From assembly GCA_025359105.1 (NCBI GenBank), contig JANYHK010000073.1:1-64000 (forward strand): a stretch of 64,000 nt of DNA, read 5' to 3'. The notes beneath the pieces are model-generated. The model saw nothing but the letters and a program-made list of their open reading frames with translations, searched no databases and was not told where the DNA came from. A program made the position numbers and the translations under genes. Shown piece after piece: positions 8,456 through 17,575 of this stretch; positions within the stretch are counted from its first letter, which is position 1; each line of letters begins with the position of its first letter. The DNA comes from Myxococcales bacterium (lineage in GTDB: Bacteria > Myxococcota_A > Polyangia > Polyangiales > Polyangiaceae).

Positions 8456-11206
8456 TCACTTCGGGCAGGCCAGGCGGCGCATCTGCGCGCGCGATTTGTC
8501 GGCGGTCACCGACCGTGGCTTGGCGTCGCCCCAGTACGAGAGGACGACGCGGTGCGCGGCGCACGCGCCGGCCGTGTCCCCCTTGAGCGCGAGCGCTTCG
8601 CCCAGCTCCTCCTGCGCGTGGAGGTAATTGAGGAGCGCCGCGAGGGGAGGGCACGCCGCCGTCGCTACGCGCAGATGCGTGAGCGCCTCGTCCACTTCGC
8701 CGGCGAGCAAATATACGCGCCCCACCTTCTCCTCGAGGGTCGTCCGGTCTCCGAGATCGCCCGCGCCGCGGGGCAGCGGAGGGAAGCTCGGGCGCGCGGC
8801 GATGGCATCGCGCGCGTCCTCGGGCGTCGTCGCAGACGCGGCGTAGAGGTTCACCCAGGTTTCGTCACCCGAGGCGTCCGAGACGAATGGGCTCGAGAGC
8901 CGGCGCACCTCCGTGGCGGCGCGCTCACGCTGGCTCCGGAGCTCGCCCGCCGACATGCGGCCCGCGAGGCGGAACTCTTGCAGGGCGACTCCGCGCGTCG
9001 CCGGATCCCCCAAGCCCCCCGCGCGACGCAAGAAGTCGTCCGCGAAGGCCACGGCCTTCGGCCGTTCACCGATTTCCTCGTAGAGCTCCATCGCGACCGG
9101 CCCGGTAAAAGTCGGGTCCTGGATGCGGGCGAGGCGGAGGGCCTCGACCGCATGGCCGACCGCGACGCCGAGGTTCCCTGTGTACCCATCGAGGCGGCGG
9201 CGCGCAACCTCGCGTGTCTGGGCCTTATCGTCGGCGTTCCCGGTGGATGCCCACGCCGAGGCGGCATCCTCGAGCTCTTCGATCGGCGCGCGGCGTGCGG
9301 CGAGGGCCTCGACGAGGTAGCGGTGAGCGTTGTCGGTGGCCGGCTCCCCGGCAACGGCCCGCCTGGCCTCGACCTCGAACGCTGCGCATTGACCGCGCGC
9401 TGCGAAGATCTCGGCGCGCCGGCGCGCGCACGCGGCCGCGATCGGCGACACCTCGAGGCAGCGCCCTGCGGTCGCCATGGCACCGTCGAGGTCCCCGCTG
9501 GCGGACTCGATGTTCACGCGCGCGTGGAGCGCGAACGCAAACGTCTTGTCGAGCGCGAAGGCGCGATCGAGCTCGCCGTGGGCCGCCTCGAGCTCTCCGA
9601 CCGTTCCCAGCAAGACCCCCGCGAGGCACGCGATCTCGGCGTCGCTTGGCCATCGCTGCGCCGCAAGCCGCACGCGCTTTGCGGCCTCGGCGTTGTCGGG
9701 CGGGTCGGGCAACGCGAGCGGCTCGGCGATCGTCAAGAGCACGCGATCGCGCTCCGAGAGCGCGCCGCGATTCTGAGCCGCCGCCGCGTACATCTTGCGC
9801 GCCGTGCTGCCCGACCCGAGGCCGTAGAGGATCTGGCGGAGGTGCGCGGCCGCAAGGTTGGGGTCAAGACGCGTCACCCTGGCGAGCTTCTCGTCGCCGG
9901 CGGTGTACGCTCCGTCGTGGAGCGCCTGGAGCGCAGCCGCGTACTCCGCCGCGGCCTCGGGGTTGGCGGTCTTGGGGGGAGGGTGGTCCGTCATCGCGAC
10001 GCCGGACGAAGGAGCGCTGGGCGCGCCCGAGGGTGTCGGTGCGACCGTGGCCGCCCCCTCGACGCGCGCGCGCCAGGCCAGCGTGCCGAGACCGCCAAGG
10101 ACGGTGGCCGCCGCGAGCGCGAGAGCCACGACCCGCCCGCGGCCGCGCGGTGCCCGAGGTCTCGCGGCGACGGTGCTCCCAGCGGTCATGCGCGTGCTCA
10201 GCGCCTCTTCGCGTCCGCCCGGCACCGACGGGCCCGCCGCGGGGATGTCGGAGAGGAGCGGCAGTACGTCGAGCGCGCTCTGCAGGTCGCGGGCTGTCGC
10301 ATAGCGATCGTCGCGTCGCTTGCGAAGGCAGCGCTCGACGATGGCCTGCAGCGATTCCGGCACCTCGGGAGCGACCTCGCGTAGCGGGATCGCCTCGTCG
10401 CGCGTGATGGCGACGAGCACCTGCCCCACCGTCGCACCGGCGAACGGACGCTTGCCCGCGAGCATCTCGTAGAGGACGATTCCGAGCGAGAAGAGATCCG
10501 AACGCCCATCCACGTCCTCGCCGAGCATCTGCTCGGGCGACATGTAGAGCGGCGTGCCGAGCAGGTGCCCTTCCTCGGTGAGGCGCGACTCCGTGGCCGC
10601 GAGCTCCGGGGGGCCGCCGCCGGCGCGTGGGTCGAGCTTCGCGAGGCCGAAGTCGAGGATCTTCGGCTCGCCGTCGGCGTCGAGCACGATGTTCTCGGGC
10701 TTGAGGTCCCGATGCACGACGCCCTTGTCGTGCGCGCGCGACAGGCCGCGGGCCACGCCGCGCGCGATCCGGGCGGCCTCCTTGGGCGACAGCGGCCCCT
10801 CGCGGAGTCTGCTTCGCAAGCTCTCGCCCTCGACGAGCTCCATCGCGATGAACACCCGCCCGGCGTCCTCGCCGATGTCGTGGATCGCGGCGATGTTCGC
10901 GTGCGTGATCGCCGCTGCGGAGCGCGCCTCGCGCAGAAATCGGCGGCGCTTCTCCGGATCCGCCTCGAACGCGCTCGGCAGCACCTTGAGCGCGACGCTG
11001 CGCCGCAGCTTTTCGTCCCATGCGCGGTAGACGATCCCCATGCCGCCCTGCCCCAGGCGGTCCTTGATCACGAAGTGCGCGAGCCGCTCCGGATCGGTGT
11101 GCGGCCCGCCGCCCGACGGCCGCTCCGGCGCGTGCGCGACCATCCGGAGGAGCGAATCCTCCGCCGAGACGTCGTCGTCATCCACTCCCCCCGGATCGTC
11201 CGTCAC
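8456..11206 (-). CDS. Transmembrane Ser/Thr protein kinase with C-terminal TPR-like region
   Basis: A GTG start at 11206 gives 916 residues; the frame extends further upstream, but that part would run into the divergent promoter region. The N-terminal Hanks-type kinase is complete: glycine loop GQGGMG, catalytic lysine in VALKVL, HRDLKPEN, DFGLA, and GTPLYMSPEQ in the activation segment. A single transmembrane helix (VVALALAAATVLGGLG) follows at roughly residue 360, and the remaining 530 residues form an alpha-helical, TPR-like extracytoplasmic region. This layout is common in myxobacterial signalling kinases. The sensed ligand and substrates are unknown. It is divergent from the phosphatase at 11295. 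Confidence 0.9.
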   Translation of the reverse strand: MTDDPGGVDDDDVSAEDSLLRMVAHAPERPSGGGPHTDPERLAHFVIKDRLGQGGMGIVYRAWDEKLRRSVALKVLPSAFEADPEKRRRFLREARSAAAITHANIAAIHDIGEDAGRVFIAMELVEGESLRSRLREGPLSPKEAARIARGVARGLSRAHDKGVVHRDLKPENIVLDADGEPKILDFGLAKLDPRAGGGPPELAATESRLTEEGHLLGTPLYMSPEQMLGEDVDGRSDLFSLGIVLYEMLAGKRPFAGATVGQVLVAITRDEAIPLREVAPEVPESLQAIVERCLRKRRDDRYATARDLQSALDVLPLLSDIPAAGPSVPGGREEALSTRMTAGSTVAARPRAPRGRGRVVALALAAATVLGGLGTLAWRARVEGAATVAPTPSGAPSAPSSGVAMTDHPPPKTANPEAAAEYAAALQALHDGAYTAGDEKLARVTRLDPNLAAAHLRQILYGLGSGSTARKMYAAAAQNRGALSERDRVLLTIAEPLALPDPPDNAEAAKRVRLAAQRWPSDAEIACLAGVLLGTVGELEAAHGELDRAFALDKTFAFALHARVNIESASGDLDGAMATAGRCLEVSPIAAACARRRAEIFAARGQCAAFEVEARRAVAGEPATDNAHRYLVEALAARRAPIEELEDAASAWASTGNADDKAQTREVARRRLDGYTGNLGVAVGHAVEALRLARIQDPTFTGPVAMELYEEIGERPKAVAFADDFLRRAGGLGDPATRGVALQEFRLAGRMSAGELRSQRERAATEVRRLSSPFVSDASGDETWVNLYAASATTPEDARDAIAARPSFPPLPRGAGDLGDRTTLEEKVGRVYLLAGEVDEALTHLRVATAACPPLAALLNYLHAQEELGEALALKGDTAGACAAHRVVLSYWGDAKPRSVTADKSRAQMRRLACPK

Positions 11207-11294
11207 GCTGCCCCGAGGATCGCGCAAACGCGGGCGCAACACCAGTCCGGCGCTTGGTTTGCGCCGCCCGCGGTCCTCGGCCACAGTGCGCCGG
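11207..11294. promoter_or_regulatory. Divergent intergenic region between kinase and phosphatase
   Basis: These 88 bases separate the GTG of the kinase (minus strand) from the GTG of the calcineurin-like phosphatase (plus strand), so both promoters should lie here or overlap the 5' ends. I see no clear -35/-10 or operator sequence. Confidence 0.4.
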
Positions 11295-12287
11295 GTGAAG
11301 TTCGGGTCCCTCGTCGCTGCGGCGTCCGTCGTGCTCTCGCTCTTCGCGAGCTGCTCGGGTGGGCACACCCGCACGCCGTACACGGTGCTCTCCGGGCCGC
11401 GCGATTGGACCGCGCACCCCGCGGTGCTCGAGATCGATCCCGCACCAACGGCGATCTACGCCGTCAGCGACGTGCACGGCGGCTACGATCGCGTGGTGGC
11501 CCTCCTCGCCCGCCACGCCGTCATCGCGCAGGCACCGTCGAGCCCGGCCACCGCACGATGGACCGCGGGAAGCGCCGTCCTCGTCGTGACCGGCGATCTC
11601 TTCGACAAGGGACCCGCGCCGCTCGAGGCCGTCGACCTGTTTCGCGCGCTCGAGTCGGGCGCGGCGGCGGCGGGAGGACGCGTCGTCGTGACGCTCGGAA
11701 ATCACGAGGGCGAATTTCTCTTCGACCCCGAGAACGACAAGGCAACCAAATCGGACGGCGTCGATCAAGAGATCCACGCGCGAGGCCTCGAGCCGGTGGC
11801 CTTCGCGAACGGCAGCGAGCCGCGCGGCCTTTGGCTCCGCGAGCGGCCGTTCGCCGTCCGCGTCGGGCGCTGGTTCTTCTCGCACGCCGGAGACACGCAC
11901 GGCCGGCCGGTGGCCGAGCTCGAGAGGGTGCTGCGCCTCGCCGTCGAACCGCACAACTACGACGACGCCGAGGTGATCGGGGACGGATCGATCCTCGAGT
12001 CGCGCGGCTGGTACGCGTCCGACGACGCCAGCGGCGCGCGCTATGCGAAAGCCGTCGGCGCGCGGCACATGGTCTTCGGGCACCAACCCGACGCGCTCGG
12101 ACCGCGCGGCGCGATCGCCGTCGGCCAGAGCGGCGCCCTCTTTCGCATCGACTGCGGGATGTCGCCGGACGTGAACGACAGCGAAGGCAAGATGCTGCGC
12201 GTGCGGTTCGACGGCGCGGTCGACGTCGCCGAGCAGCTCGCACCCGACGGCGCCGTTTTGGAGCTGTGGCGGGGGCCCGTCAACTAG
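11295..12287 (+). CDS. Calcineurin-like metallophosphatase lipoprotein
   Basis: A GTG start gives 330 residues with a signal peptide and lipobox SLFASC. The metallophosphatase motifs are in order: SDVHGG, GDLFDKG, GNHE, SHAG and GHQP, which supply the di-metal ligands. The fold hydrolyses phosphoesters; bacterial periplasmic members act on phosphoproteins, nucleotides or bis-phosphates. Because of the predicted lipid anchor the active site should face the periplasm. It is divergent from a transmembrane Ser/Thr kinase, but a functional kinase-phosphatase pair is only a suggestion, since the kinase domain is cytoplasmic. Confidence 0.87.
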   Translation: MKFGSLVAAASVVLSLFASCSGGHTRTPYTVLSGPRDWTAHPAVLEIDPAPTAIYAVSDVHGGYDRVVALLARHAVIAQAPSSPATARWTAGSAVLVVTGDLFDKGPAPLEAVDLFRALESGAAAAGGRVVVTLGNHEGEFLFDPENDKATKSDGVDQEIHARGLEPVAFANGSEPRGLWLRERPFAVRVGRWFFSHAGDTHGRPVAELERVLRLAVEPHNYDDAEVIGDGSILESRGWYASDDASGARYAKAVGARHMVFGHQPDALGPRGAIAVGQSGALFRIDCGMSPDVNDSEGKMLRVRFDGAVDVAEQLAPDGAVLELWRGPVN

Positions 12288-12362
12288 CGACGCCTGTGGG
12301 CATGTCGGAGCTCGGCCGAACCTATCTGGGCGTCGCGCCAGCACTCCGGCTAGAGTATTGGC

Positions 12363-12761
12363 ATGGGTTGCCGTCGGTTCGCGCCGCTCGCGTCGTTTGC
12401 CGTTCTGCTGACGGCGTGCGCCGCCACACCGGACATCGCGTACGTCGCCGACGGTGACGCCGGCGCCGACGCCACGGCGACGGCCGACGGGAGCAGCGGC
12501 GGGCTCAAGGACGCGGCCCTCGACGCGCCGCAAGGCCAGGACGGTGCCGCGGATGCCGGGGGAGCCGACGGCGCCACCGGGTGCGCCACCGGGACTCCGC
12601 CCGCCGGCGCCGATCGCTGTTGCGGCGCGGTTCCTTGCGTCGATCGCTCGGGCAATGGCTGCAACTGCGCCGATTGCGCTCCGCTCGGATGTTCCGCGTG
12701 GTGCTGCATCGGCGGCAACCAGAAGGTCAGCTGCAAAGCCAACGCGTCGTCCTGCCGCTGA
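12363..12761 (+). CDS. Small Cys-rich lipoprotein
   Basis: A 132-residue protein with lipobox LLTAC, an Asp/Ala/Gly linker and a compact C-terminal domain with 12 cysteines (CCGAVPC, CNCADC, CSAWCC). The cysteine density suggests a disulfide-stabilised secreted domain. No family recognised. It follows the phosphatase by 75 bases on the same strand and is convergent with the beta-propeller gene. Confidence 0.68.
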   Translation: MGCRRFAPLASFAVLLTACAATPDIAYVADGDAGADATATADGSSGGLKDAALDAPQGQDGAADAGGADGATGCATGTPPAGADRCCGAVPCVDRSGNGCNCADCAPLGCSAWCCIGGNQKVSCKANASSCR

Positions 12762-12764
12762 CGA

Positions 12765-13916
12765 CTACTTCGGCGGCGCGGGGACGATCCAGAGCTTCGC
12801 GCCGAGCCCGTCGAGCACGTACGCATTTCCGCTGTCGTCGGCGACGGTGTTGCGTGTCCCTTCCGAGGTCGCGGCCGTGGCGACGACGGTGAGCTGGCCC
12901 TTGTCGTCCAGGTGGACGACGCTGAGCTTCGCGGCTTTGCCGGCGACCACGTAGACGTTGCCGAGCGCGGCGACGTAGTCGATGTTGTCGACGCCCGCGC
13001 CGGTGTCCACCTTGCCGAGGGGCGCGCCGTCGTGGCCGGCGTCCAGCACCTGCAGGTGATCGGTGCACGCGACGATGAGGAAGTTGCGCGCGGTGTCGAC
13101 GGCGATGCCGCGCGGGCCGTCGCCGCCGCAGCCGGGGGCGTACGTCGCCTTCACCGCGTGCGTCTTCACGTCGACGACCACGGTCTTGTCCTTGTCCTCG
13201 AGGTTCGTGAAGAAGAGGCCGCGCGTCTCGTCGACCGCGTACCCCTCGGACTCTCCTTCGAGCTTCACGACGAGCTTCGGCTTCAGCGCGTCGGGTTTCG
13301 ACGCGTCGAGCACCGTGAGGGAGTGGTCGCGCGGGGTGGTGACCCAGACCTCCTTCGTGGCTGCGACGTAGGCGACGCCGTCGGACGGCGTCGGGAGCTT
13401 GAGGCACTTGCCGAGCTTCATGGTTTTGGCGTCGACGGGGCAGATCTCGCTCGTCGCGCGGTTGCCGACGTACACGAAGCCGTCACCCACGTTGGCGGCG
13501 CTCGGGCCGACGAGGCGTTTCTTGCCGCGGATTTCGCGCTCACCGGTCTTGAAACCGTCGACCCGCGAGAACGCGCTCGTCGCGAGATCGAGCACGTCGA
13601 CGCTGCCCGTGTCACCGACCGGCACCCAGACACGCCCGCGCGCACGATCGATCGCGAGGTAGTCGACGCTGACAGGAGCGGTGGCGCCGGGGAGAGGGAG
13701 CGCCTTGGCGGTGAGCTGAACCGGGCCTGCCGGAGCAGGCGCGGCCCCGGCGTCGACCGCCGAGGGTACGTGCGCGTTCGCGACCGGCTCGATCGGCGTG
13801 CTCGTCGGCGGCGCCGGTGCAGCGAGCACGGGCCCCGACGGCGCTCCGCCGCCGCAGGCCACGAGGAGCAGGAGCGCGAGGGGGACGACGCGAGGGCCCT
13901 TGTTCATGGGCGCCAT
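12765..13916 (-). CDS. YncE-type beta-propeller lipoprotein
   Basis: A 383-residue protein with a signal peptide and lipobox LLVAC, an Ala/Pro linker, then seven-bladed-propeller-like repeats of about 45 residues (YLAIDRARGRVWVPVGDTGSVDVLDL; AYVAATKEVWVTTPRDHSLTVLDA; GIAVDTARNFLIVACTDHLQVLDA). This is the YVTN/YncE family pattern. Such proteins are periplasmic or surface binding scaffolds; no enzymatic residue is apparent. An internal ATG at 13907 is an equally possible start. Confidence 0.8.
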   Translation of the reverse strand: MAPMNKGPRVVPLALLLLVACGGGAPSGPVLAAPAPPTSTPIEPVANAHVPSAVDAGAAPAPAGPVQLTAKALPLPGATAPVSVDYLAIDRARGRVWVPVGDTGSVDVLDLATSAFSRVDGFKTGEREIRGKKRLVGPSAANVGDGFVYVGNRATSEICPVDAKTMKLGKCLKLPTPSDGVAYVAATKEVWVTTPRDHSLTVLDASKPDALKPKLVVKLEGESEGYAVDETRGLFFTNLEDKDKTVVVDVKTHAVKATYAPGCGGDGPRGIAVDTARNFLIVACTDHLQVLDAGHDGAPLGKVDTGAGVDNIDYVAALGNVYVVAGKAAKLSVVHLDDKGQLTVVATAATSEGTRNTVADDSGNAYVLDGLGAKLWIVPAPPK

Positions 13917-13951
13917 CTAAGCCCAACCTTCGCCTCGGCGCCGAAGTTTCG

Positions 13952-14467
13952 TCAGGGCGCGCGCATCGTGAGCGGCCCGAGGTAGTCGCGCTTGCCGAGG
14001 GGCACGCCGTTGTGACGCAGAATCGCGAAGGCGTGCGAGAGGTGGAAGAAGAAGTTCGGGACCGCGTGCTCGAGGAAGTAGTCGGCGCCCGTCATCACCT
14101 TGCCCTCCCACCGCGGCTGGGTCACGACGCGCGCCGCGGCGCCCTCGAAGTCGGCCGCCGAGAAGCCGTCGAGGTACGAGATGACGGAGCGCACGCGCGC
14201 GCGCAGCTCGTCGATCGTCTGCTCGGTGTCCGCCTGCTTCGGCGCGTCCTTCCCCGTGAGCCGCGACGCCGCGGTCTTCGCCGTGTCGCAGCAGATCTGT
14301 ACCTGCCGCGCGAACGCGAACTGGTCGGGCGCCAGACGGAAGCCCACGTACAGGTTCGGATCGAACGACTTGGCGCGCGCGTGCGTCGCGGCGGCCTCGA
14401 GGCACTTGTCGAGCTGCCCGAGCATCTTCTTCATCTGGAGGAAAAACGCGTAGTACATGCGGCCCAT
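13952..14467 (-). CDS. DUF1993 family protein
   Basis: A 171-residue protein with family hallmarks: KMLGQLDKCLEAAATHA, LAPDQFAFARQVQICCDTAK, ADYFLEHAVPNFFFHLSHAFAILRHNGVPLGKRDYLG. DUF1993 belongs to the DinB/YfiT-like four-helix bundle group, some of which bind metal or act in thiol-dependent reactions; the reaction here is unknown. ATGs at 14467 and 14458 are both possible starts. Confidence 0.82.
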   Translation of the reverse strand: MGRMYYAFFLQMKKMLGQLDKCLEAAATHARAKSFDPNLYVGFRLAPDQFAFARQVQICCDTAKTAASRLTGKDAPKQADTEQTIDELRARVRSVISYLDGFSAADFEGAAARVVTQPRWEGKVMTGADYFLEHAVPNFFFHLSHAFAILRHNGVPLGKRDYLGPLTMRAP

Positions 14468-14674
14468 CCTACGCCGCCGCAGGTCGCCGCGGGTACCGTG
14501 CTGTCGTCCGCGAAGTCTCCACGGCCCCGTCTCGAATCGCCGGCGACAGCGCGTCAGCGAATTGACGTATAGGTGCCCGAGAAGACAATCGTTTCGGCGG
14601 ACACCGATGGGCCTTACCTGGGGCCCATGAGGGTCGTTTTTCTTGGAGAACCCTCCGAGAAGGACAACCCCACC

Positions 14675-15031
14675 ATGCTCTTCCCCGCGACCAAGTCCCT
14701 GTCTTTCGCGCTCGTCGCCGTCCTCGCCCTCGCCGGCTGCAGCGGCGCGGCCCAGACCGAAGACGAAGCCCAGCGCAGCGAGTCTGCCCTCACCGCCCGG
14801 GCGCCGAGCCAGCCTGGCAAGGGCCCCCCGACGCCGATCCCCGGCGAGCAACACATCCAGCCGCCCGCGCCGGTCGAGCCGGGCCCGTCCGTCCCGCCGG
14901 AGCCGCTCCCTCCGATGCCGCCGTCGCCGCTCCCGCCTACCCCTGCCCCGCCGTGCTTCCAGATCGCGCAGTGCATGAGCGGGCAGACGTTCGACGCCAC
15001 GCCCGGCGTCTGCATGTGCGTTTGGCCCTGA
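14675..15031 (+). CDS. Small proline-rich lipoprotein
   Basis: A 118-residue protein with lipobox LALAGC, a Pro-rich middle (about residues 55-95) and a C-terminal segment with four cysteines (CFQIAQC, CMC). A GAGAAGGA ribosome-binding site 8-14 bases before the ATG at 14675 supports this start over earlier in-frame codons. The function is unknown. The proline-rich spacer suggests a surface-exposed domain held away from the membrane. Confidence 0.65.
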   Translation: MLFPATKSLSFALVAVLALAGCSGAAQTEDEAQRSESALTARAPSQPGKGPPTPIPGEQHIQPPAPVEPGPSVPPEPLPPMPPSPLPPTPAPPCFQIAQCMSGQTFDATPGVCMCVWP

Positions 15032-15114
15032 GCACCCCCGCGTATCCCGAGCGACGGCGCCCCCGCGGTCGACGCCGAGACCTCGAGTCGCCGCCCCGTT
15101 GACCGGCGCTGTAT

Positions 15115-16389
15115 TCAAGGGCGCGGCGCGTCCGCGCGTGGGGGTACGACGGCAAAGAGGGCAATGATCGTCATGCCGTCGACGATCTCCCCCTCGTCCA
15201 CCATCCTTCGCGCCTCCTCGAGCGAGAACGTGCGCCGCTCGATGTCCTCGGTCTCGTCGGCCGCCTCGCCGCCCCCGCCCCCCGCGACGGCGTCCTTGCC
15301 GACCTTGGCCACGAAGAGATGCGCCGTCTCCTCGACGACGCTCTTGCTCGTATCGAACGACAGGAGCGGCGTGAGCTGATCGGCGTGGACCCCTGCCTCC
15401 TCCAGCAGCTCGCGCCGCGCGGCGGCCTCGATGCTCTCGCCGGGGTGAACGCCGCCCGTCGGCATCTCCCACGTGAAGCGGCGGGCGACGTAGCGGAACT
15501 GCCGGACGAGGATGACCTGCGTGCCATCCACCACCGGGAGGATCCCGACACACGGTGAGGTGCGGATGACGCCATAGAGCGTGACGTGCCCGGACGGCAG
15601 AACGGCGACGCGCTCGGTGACGTCGAGCCATCGGTTGGCGTAGGCGGGCCGTACGCTACGCGTCTTCCACAGCTCGTCACGCGGGGCCTCGCGCGCCGAA
15701 GCCAGCAGGGGCGCGAGCAAGCGCGCGGTCTTCCGCGGGTAGTCGGGCACGAACGGCGAGAGCGTGCCCAGCTGGCGCAGCAAGCGGTCCAGATCCTCGG
15801 GCCGATCGACGTCGTACCAGCTCTGCAGCAGGTGCACCCGGAGGCCCGCGGCGTCGCTCGCCGCCAGCGTCGCGCGCAAGACGGCCGAGGTGCTCCACGG
15901 GATCTCGCGGAAGAGCGACGGCTGCGGCGCGCGCAGGCCGAGCAGGTAGTAGCCCCCATCCCACGCCGGGCCGAGCACGACGTCGACGTCCGGGCTCGCG
16001 AGCGCGTTCACCCCTTCCTGAAGAAGCGCCGTGGGCAGCGTGGGCGTATCGCTGTCGACGAGCAGGACGGCACGCGCGCCCGCCTCGAAGAGCTCCCCTG
16101 CGACCGCATCGAGCCGCGCGCCGAGATCCGCGCCGCGCTGGACGACGACGCTCGCCCCGGCGGGCTTCCACGGGTCCATCGCCGCCGGGCCGTCGGGAGG
16201 TGCGACGGCGATCACCAGGTGCACACCTTCGAGCCCGGCGAGCTGCGCGAGCTTGTCCTGGAGAAACGCCTCGTACAGCTCGCCGCGCTCACGCTCTCCG
16301 AGTCGTTCGGAGAGGCGGGTCTTGGCGGCGGCGGCCCCCGGGCGGCGCGCCATCACGGCGACGACCGCGCGAAATCGCGACAGATCCAT
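15115..16389 (-). CDS. Fusion of DUF2064/TIGR04282 transferase and Nudix hydrolase
   Basis: A 424-residue protein. Residues 1-215 are a TIGR04282 (DUF2064) nucleotide-sugar-transferase-like domain: MARRPGAAAAKTRL at the start, DSDTPTLP at 112-119 and the DGGYYLLG motif. Residues 235-424 form a Nudix hydrolase with a perfect Nudix box G-x5-E-x7-REUxEExGU at about 312-334 and the flanks of the ADP-ribose-pyrophosphatase group (FRYVARRFTWEMPTGG). The two domains are in one continuous frame without a stop, so the fusion is genuine in this sequence. A plausible role is making or cleaning up a nucleotide-activated sugar. It is divergent from the epimerase gene at 16453. Confidence 0.85.
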   Translation of the reverse strand: MDLSRFRAVVAVMARRPGAAAAKTRLSERLGERERGELYEAFLQDKLAQLAGLEGVHLVIAVAPPDGPAAMDPWKPAGASVVVQRGADLGARLDAVAGELFEAGARAVLLVDSDTPTLPTALLQEGVNALASPDVDVVLGPAWDGGYYLLGLRAPQPSLFREIPWSTSAVLRATLAASDAAGLRVHLLQSWYDVDRPEDLDRLLRQLGTLSPFVPDYPRKTARLLAPLLASAREAPRDELWKTRSVRPAYANRWLDVTERVAVLPSGHVTLYGVIRTSPCVGILPVVDGTQVILVRQFRYVARRFTWEMPTGGVHPGESIEAAARRELLEEAGVHADQLTPLLSFDTSKSVVEETAHLFVAKVGKDAVAGGGGGEAADETEDIERRTFSLEEARRMVDEGEIVDGMTIIALFAVVPPRADAPRP

Positions 16390-16452
16390 GCGCCCCAACG
16401 TAGCCCGAATCGCCCGCGCCCAGGCGCGTCCAGCGCTAGGATGGCTGTCCTC

Positions 16453-17571
16453 ATGCGAGCGCTCGTGACCGGCGGCGCCGGTTTCATCGGATCCCACCTC
16501 GTCGATTTGCTGCTCGCGCGCGGGCACACCGTGCGCGTGCTCGACGATCTTCTGCCGCAAGCGCACCCGACCGGCCGCGCCGAGAACCTCTCGCCGGCCG
16601 CCGAGCTCGTCGTGGGCGACGTCCGCGATCGCGCGCGCGTCGATGCGGCGCTGGAGGGCATCGACACCGTGTTTCACCTGGCCGGGATGGTCGGCAACGG
16701 GCAGTCGATGTTCGATCTCGTGCGCTACACCGACGTGAACGTGAAAGGCACCGCGATGCTCCTCGAGGCGCTCCTGGCGCGCCGCGCGGACATTCGCCGG
16801 CTGGTCACCGCGTCGTCGATGGTCGTCTACGGCGACGGCGCGTACGCGTGCCCCTCGTGCACGCCTTCCGGCTGCCGTGGCCTCCGCCCGCGCGCGCGGC
16901 TGGAGCGCCGCGCGTGGGAGCCGATCTGCCCGCGCTGCGGCGCCGAGGTCACCCCCGTCGCGACGACCGAGGCGCACCCGCTCGCGCCGAACAGCACCTA
17001 CGGCATCACGAAGCGCGACCAGGAGGAGCTCACCCTCGTCCTCGGTCGCGCGCACGGCCTGCCGTCGATCGCGCTCCGCTACCTCAACACGTACGGCTCG
17101 CGCCAGGCGCTCTCGAACCCGTACACCGGAGTCGCCGCGATCATGGCGATGCGCGTCCGCCTCGGCAAGCCACCCACCCTCTTCGAGGACGGCGCGCAGC
17201 TGCGCGATCCGACCCACGTGTCCGACGTCGCCGTCGCCACGCTGCGCGCCGCCGAGGTGGGGGACGACGCGCTCTACGAGGCCTACAACATCGGCGCGGG
17301 CCGGCCGACGTCGATCGCCGACATGGCGCGCTCCATCGCGCGGAGCATGGGCTCGTCCATCGAGCCCACGGTCACGGGCGAGTTCCGCGAGGGTGACATC
17401 CGGCACTGCTTCGCCGACGTCGGCCGCGCCGAGCGCGCGCTTGGTTGGCGCGCCAAGATCGCCTTCGAGGACGGCGCAAAGGAGCTCGCGGAGTGGGTCG
17501 TCGGCCAGGCGCCCGAGGACAACACCGAGCGCGCGAACGAGGAGCTCCGCCGCGCGGGGCTCTTGCGGTAG
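16453..17571 (+). CDS. NAD-dependent sugar epimerase, dTDP-L-rhamnose-4-epimerase-like
   Basis: A 372-residue short-chain dehydrogenase/reductase of the extended type: GGAGFIG at 7-13 binds NAD and YGITK at 183-187 supplies the catalytic Tyr/Lys. Between residues 130 and 165 is an insertion with CPSC...CPRC, a probable zinc knuckle that I associate with WbiB-type dTDP-L-rhamnose 4-epimerases (dTDP-6-deoxy-talose formation). The assignment to that subfamily is from memory of the motif and not confirmed. An ATG 12 bases upstream (16441) is possible. The GT2 gene follows after 4 bases. Confidence 0.82.
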   Translation: MRALVTGGAGFIGSHLVDLLLARGHTVRVLDDLLPQAHPTGRAENLSPAAELVVGDVRDRARVDAALEGIDTVFHLAGMVGNGQSMFDLVRYTDVNVKGTAMLLEALLARRADIRRLVTASSMVVYGDGAYACPSCTPSGCRGLRPRARLERRAWEPICPRCGAEVTPVATTEAHPLAPNSTYGITKRDQEELTLVLGRAHGLPSIALRYLNTYGSRQALSNPYTGVAAIMAMRVRLGKPPTLFEDGAQLRDPTHVSDVAVATLRAAEVGDDALYEAYNIGAGRPTSIADMARSIARSMGSSIEPTVTGEFREGDIRHCFADVGRAERALGWRAKIAFEDGAKELAEWVVGQAPEDNTERANEELRRAGLLR

Positions 17572-17575
17572 CGCC

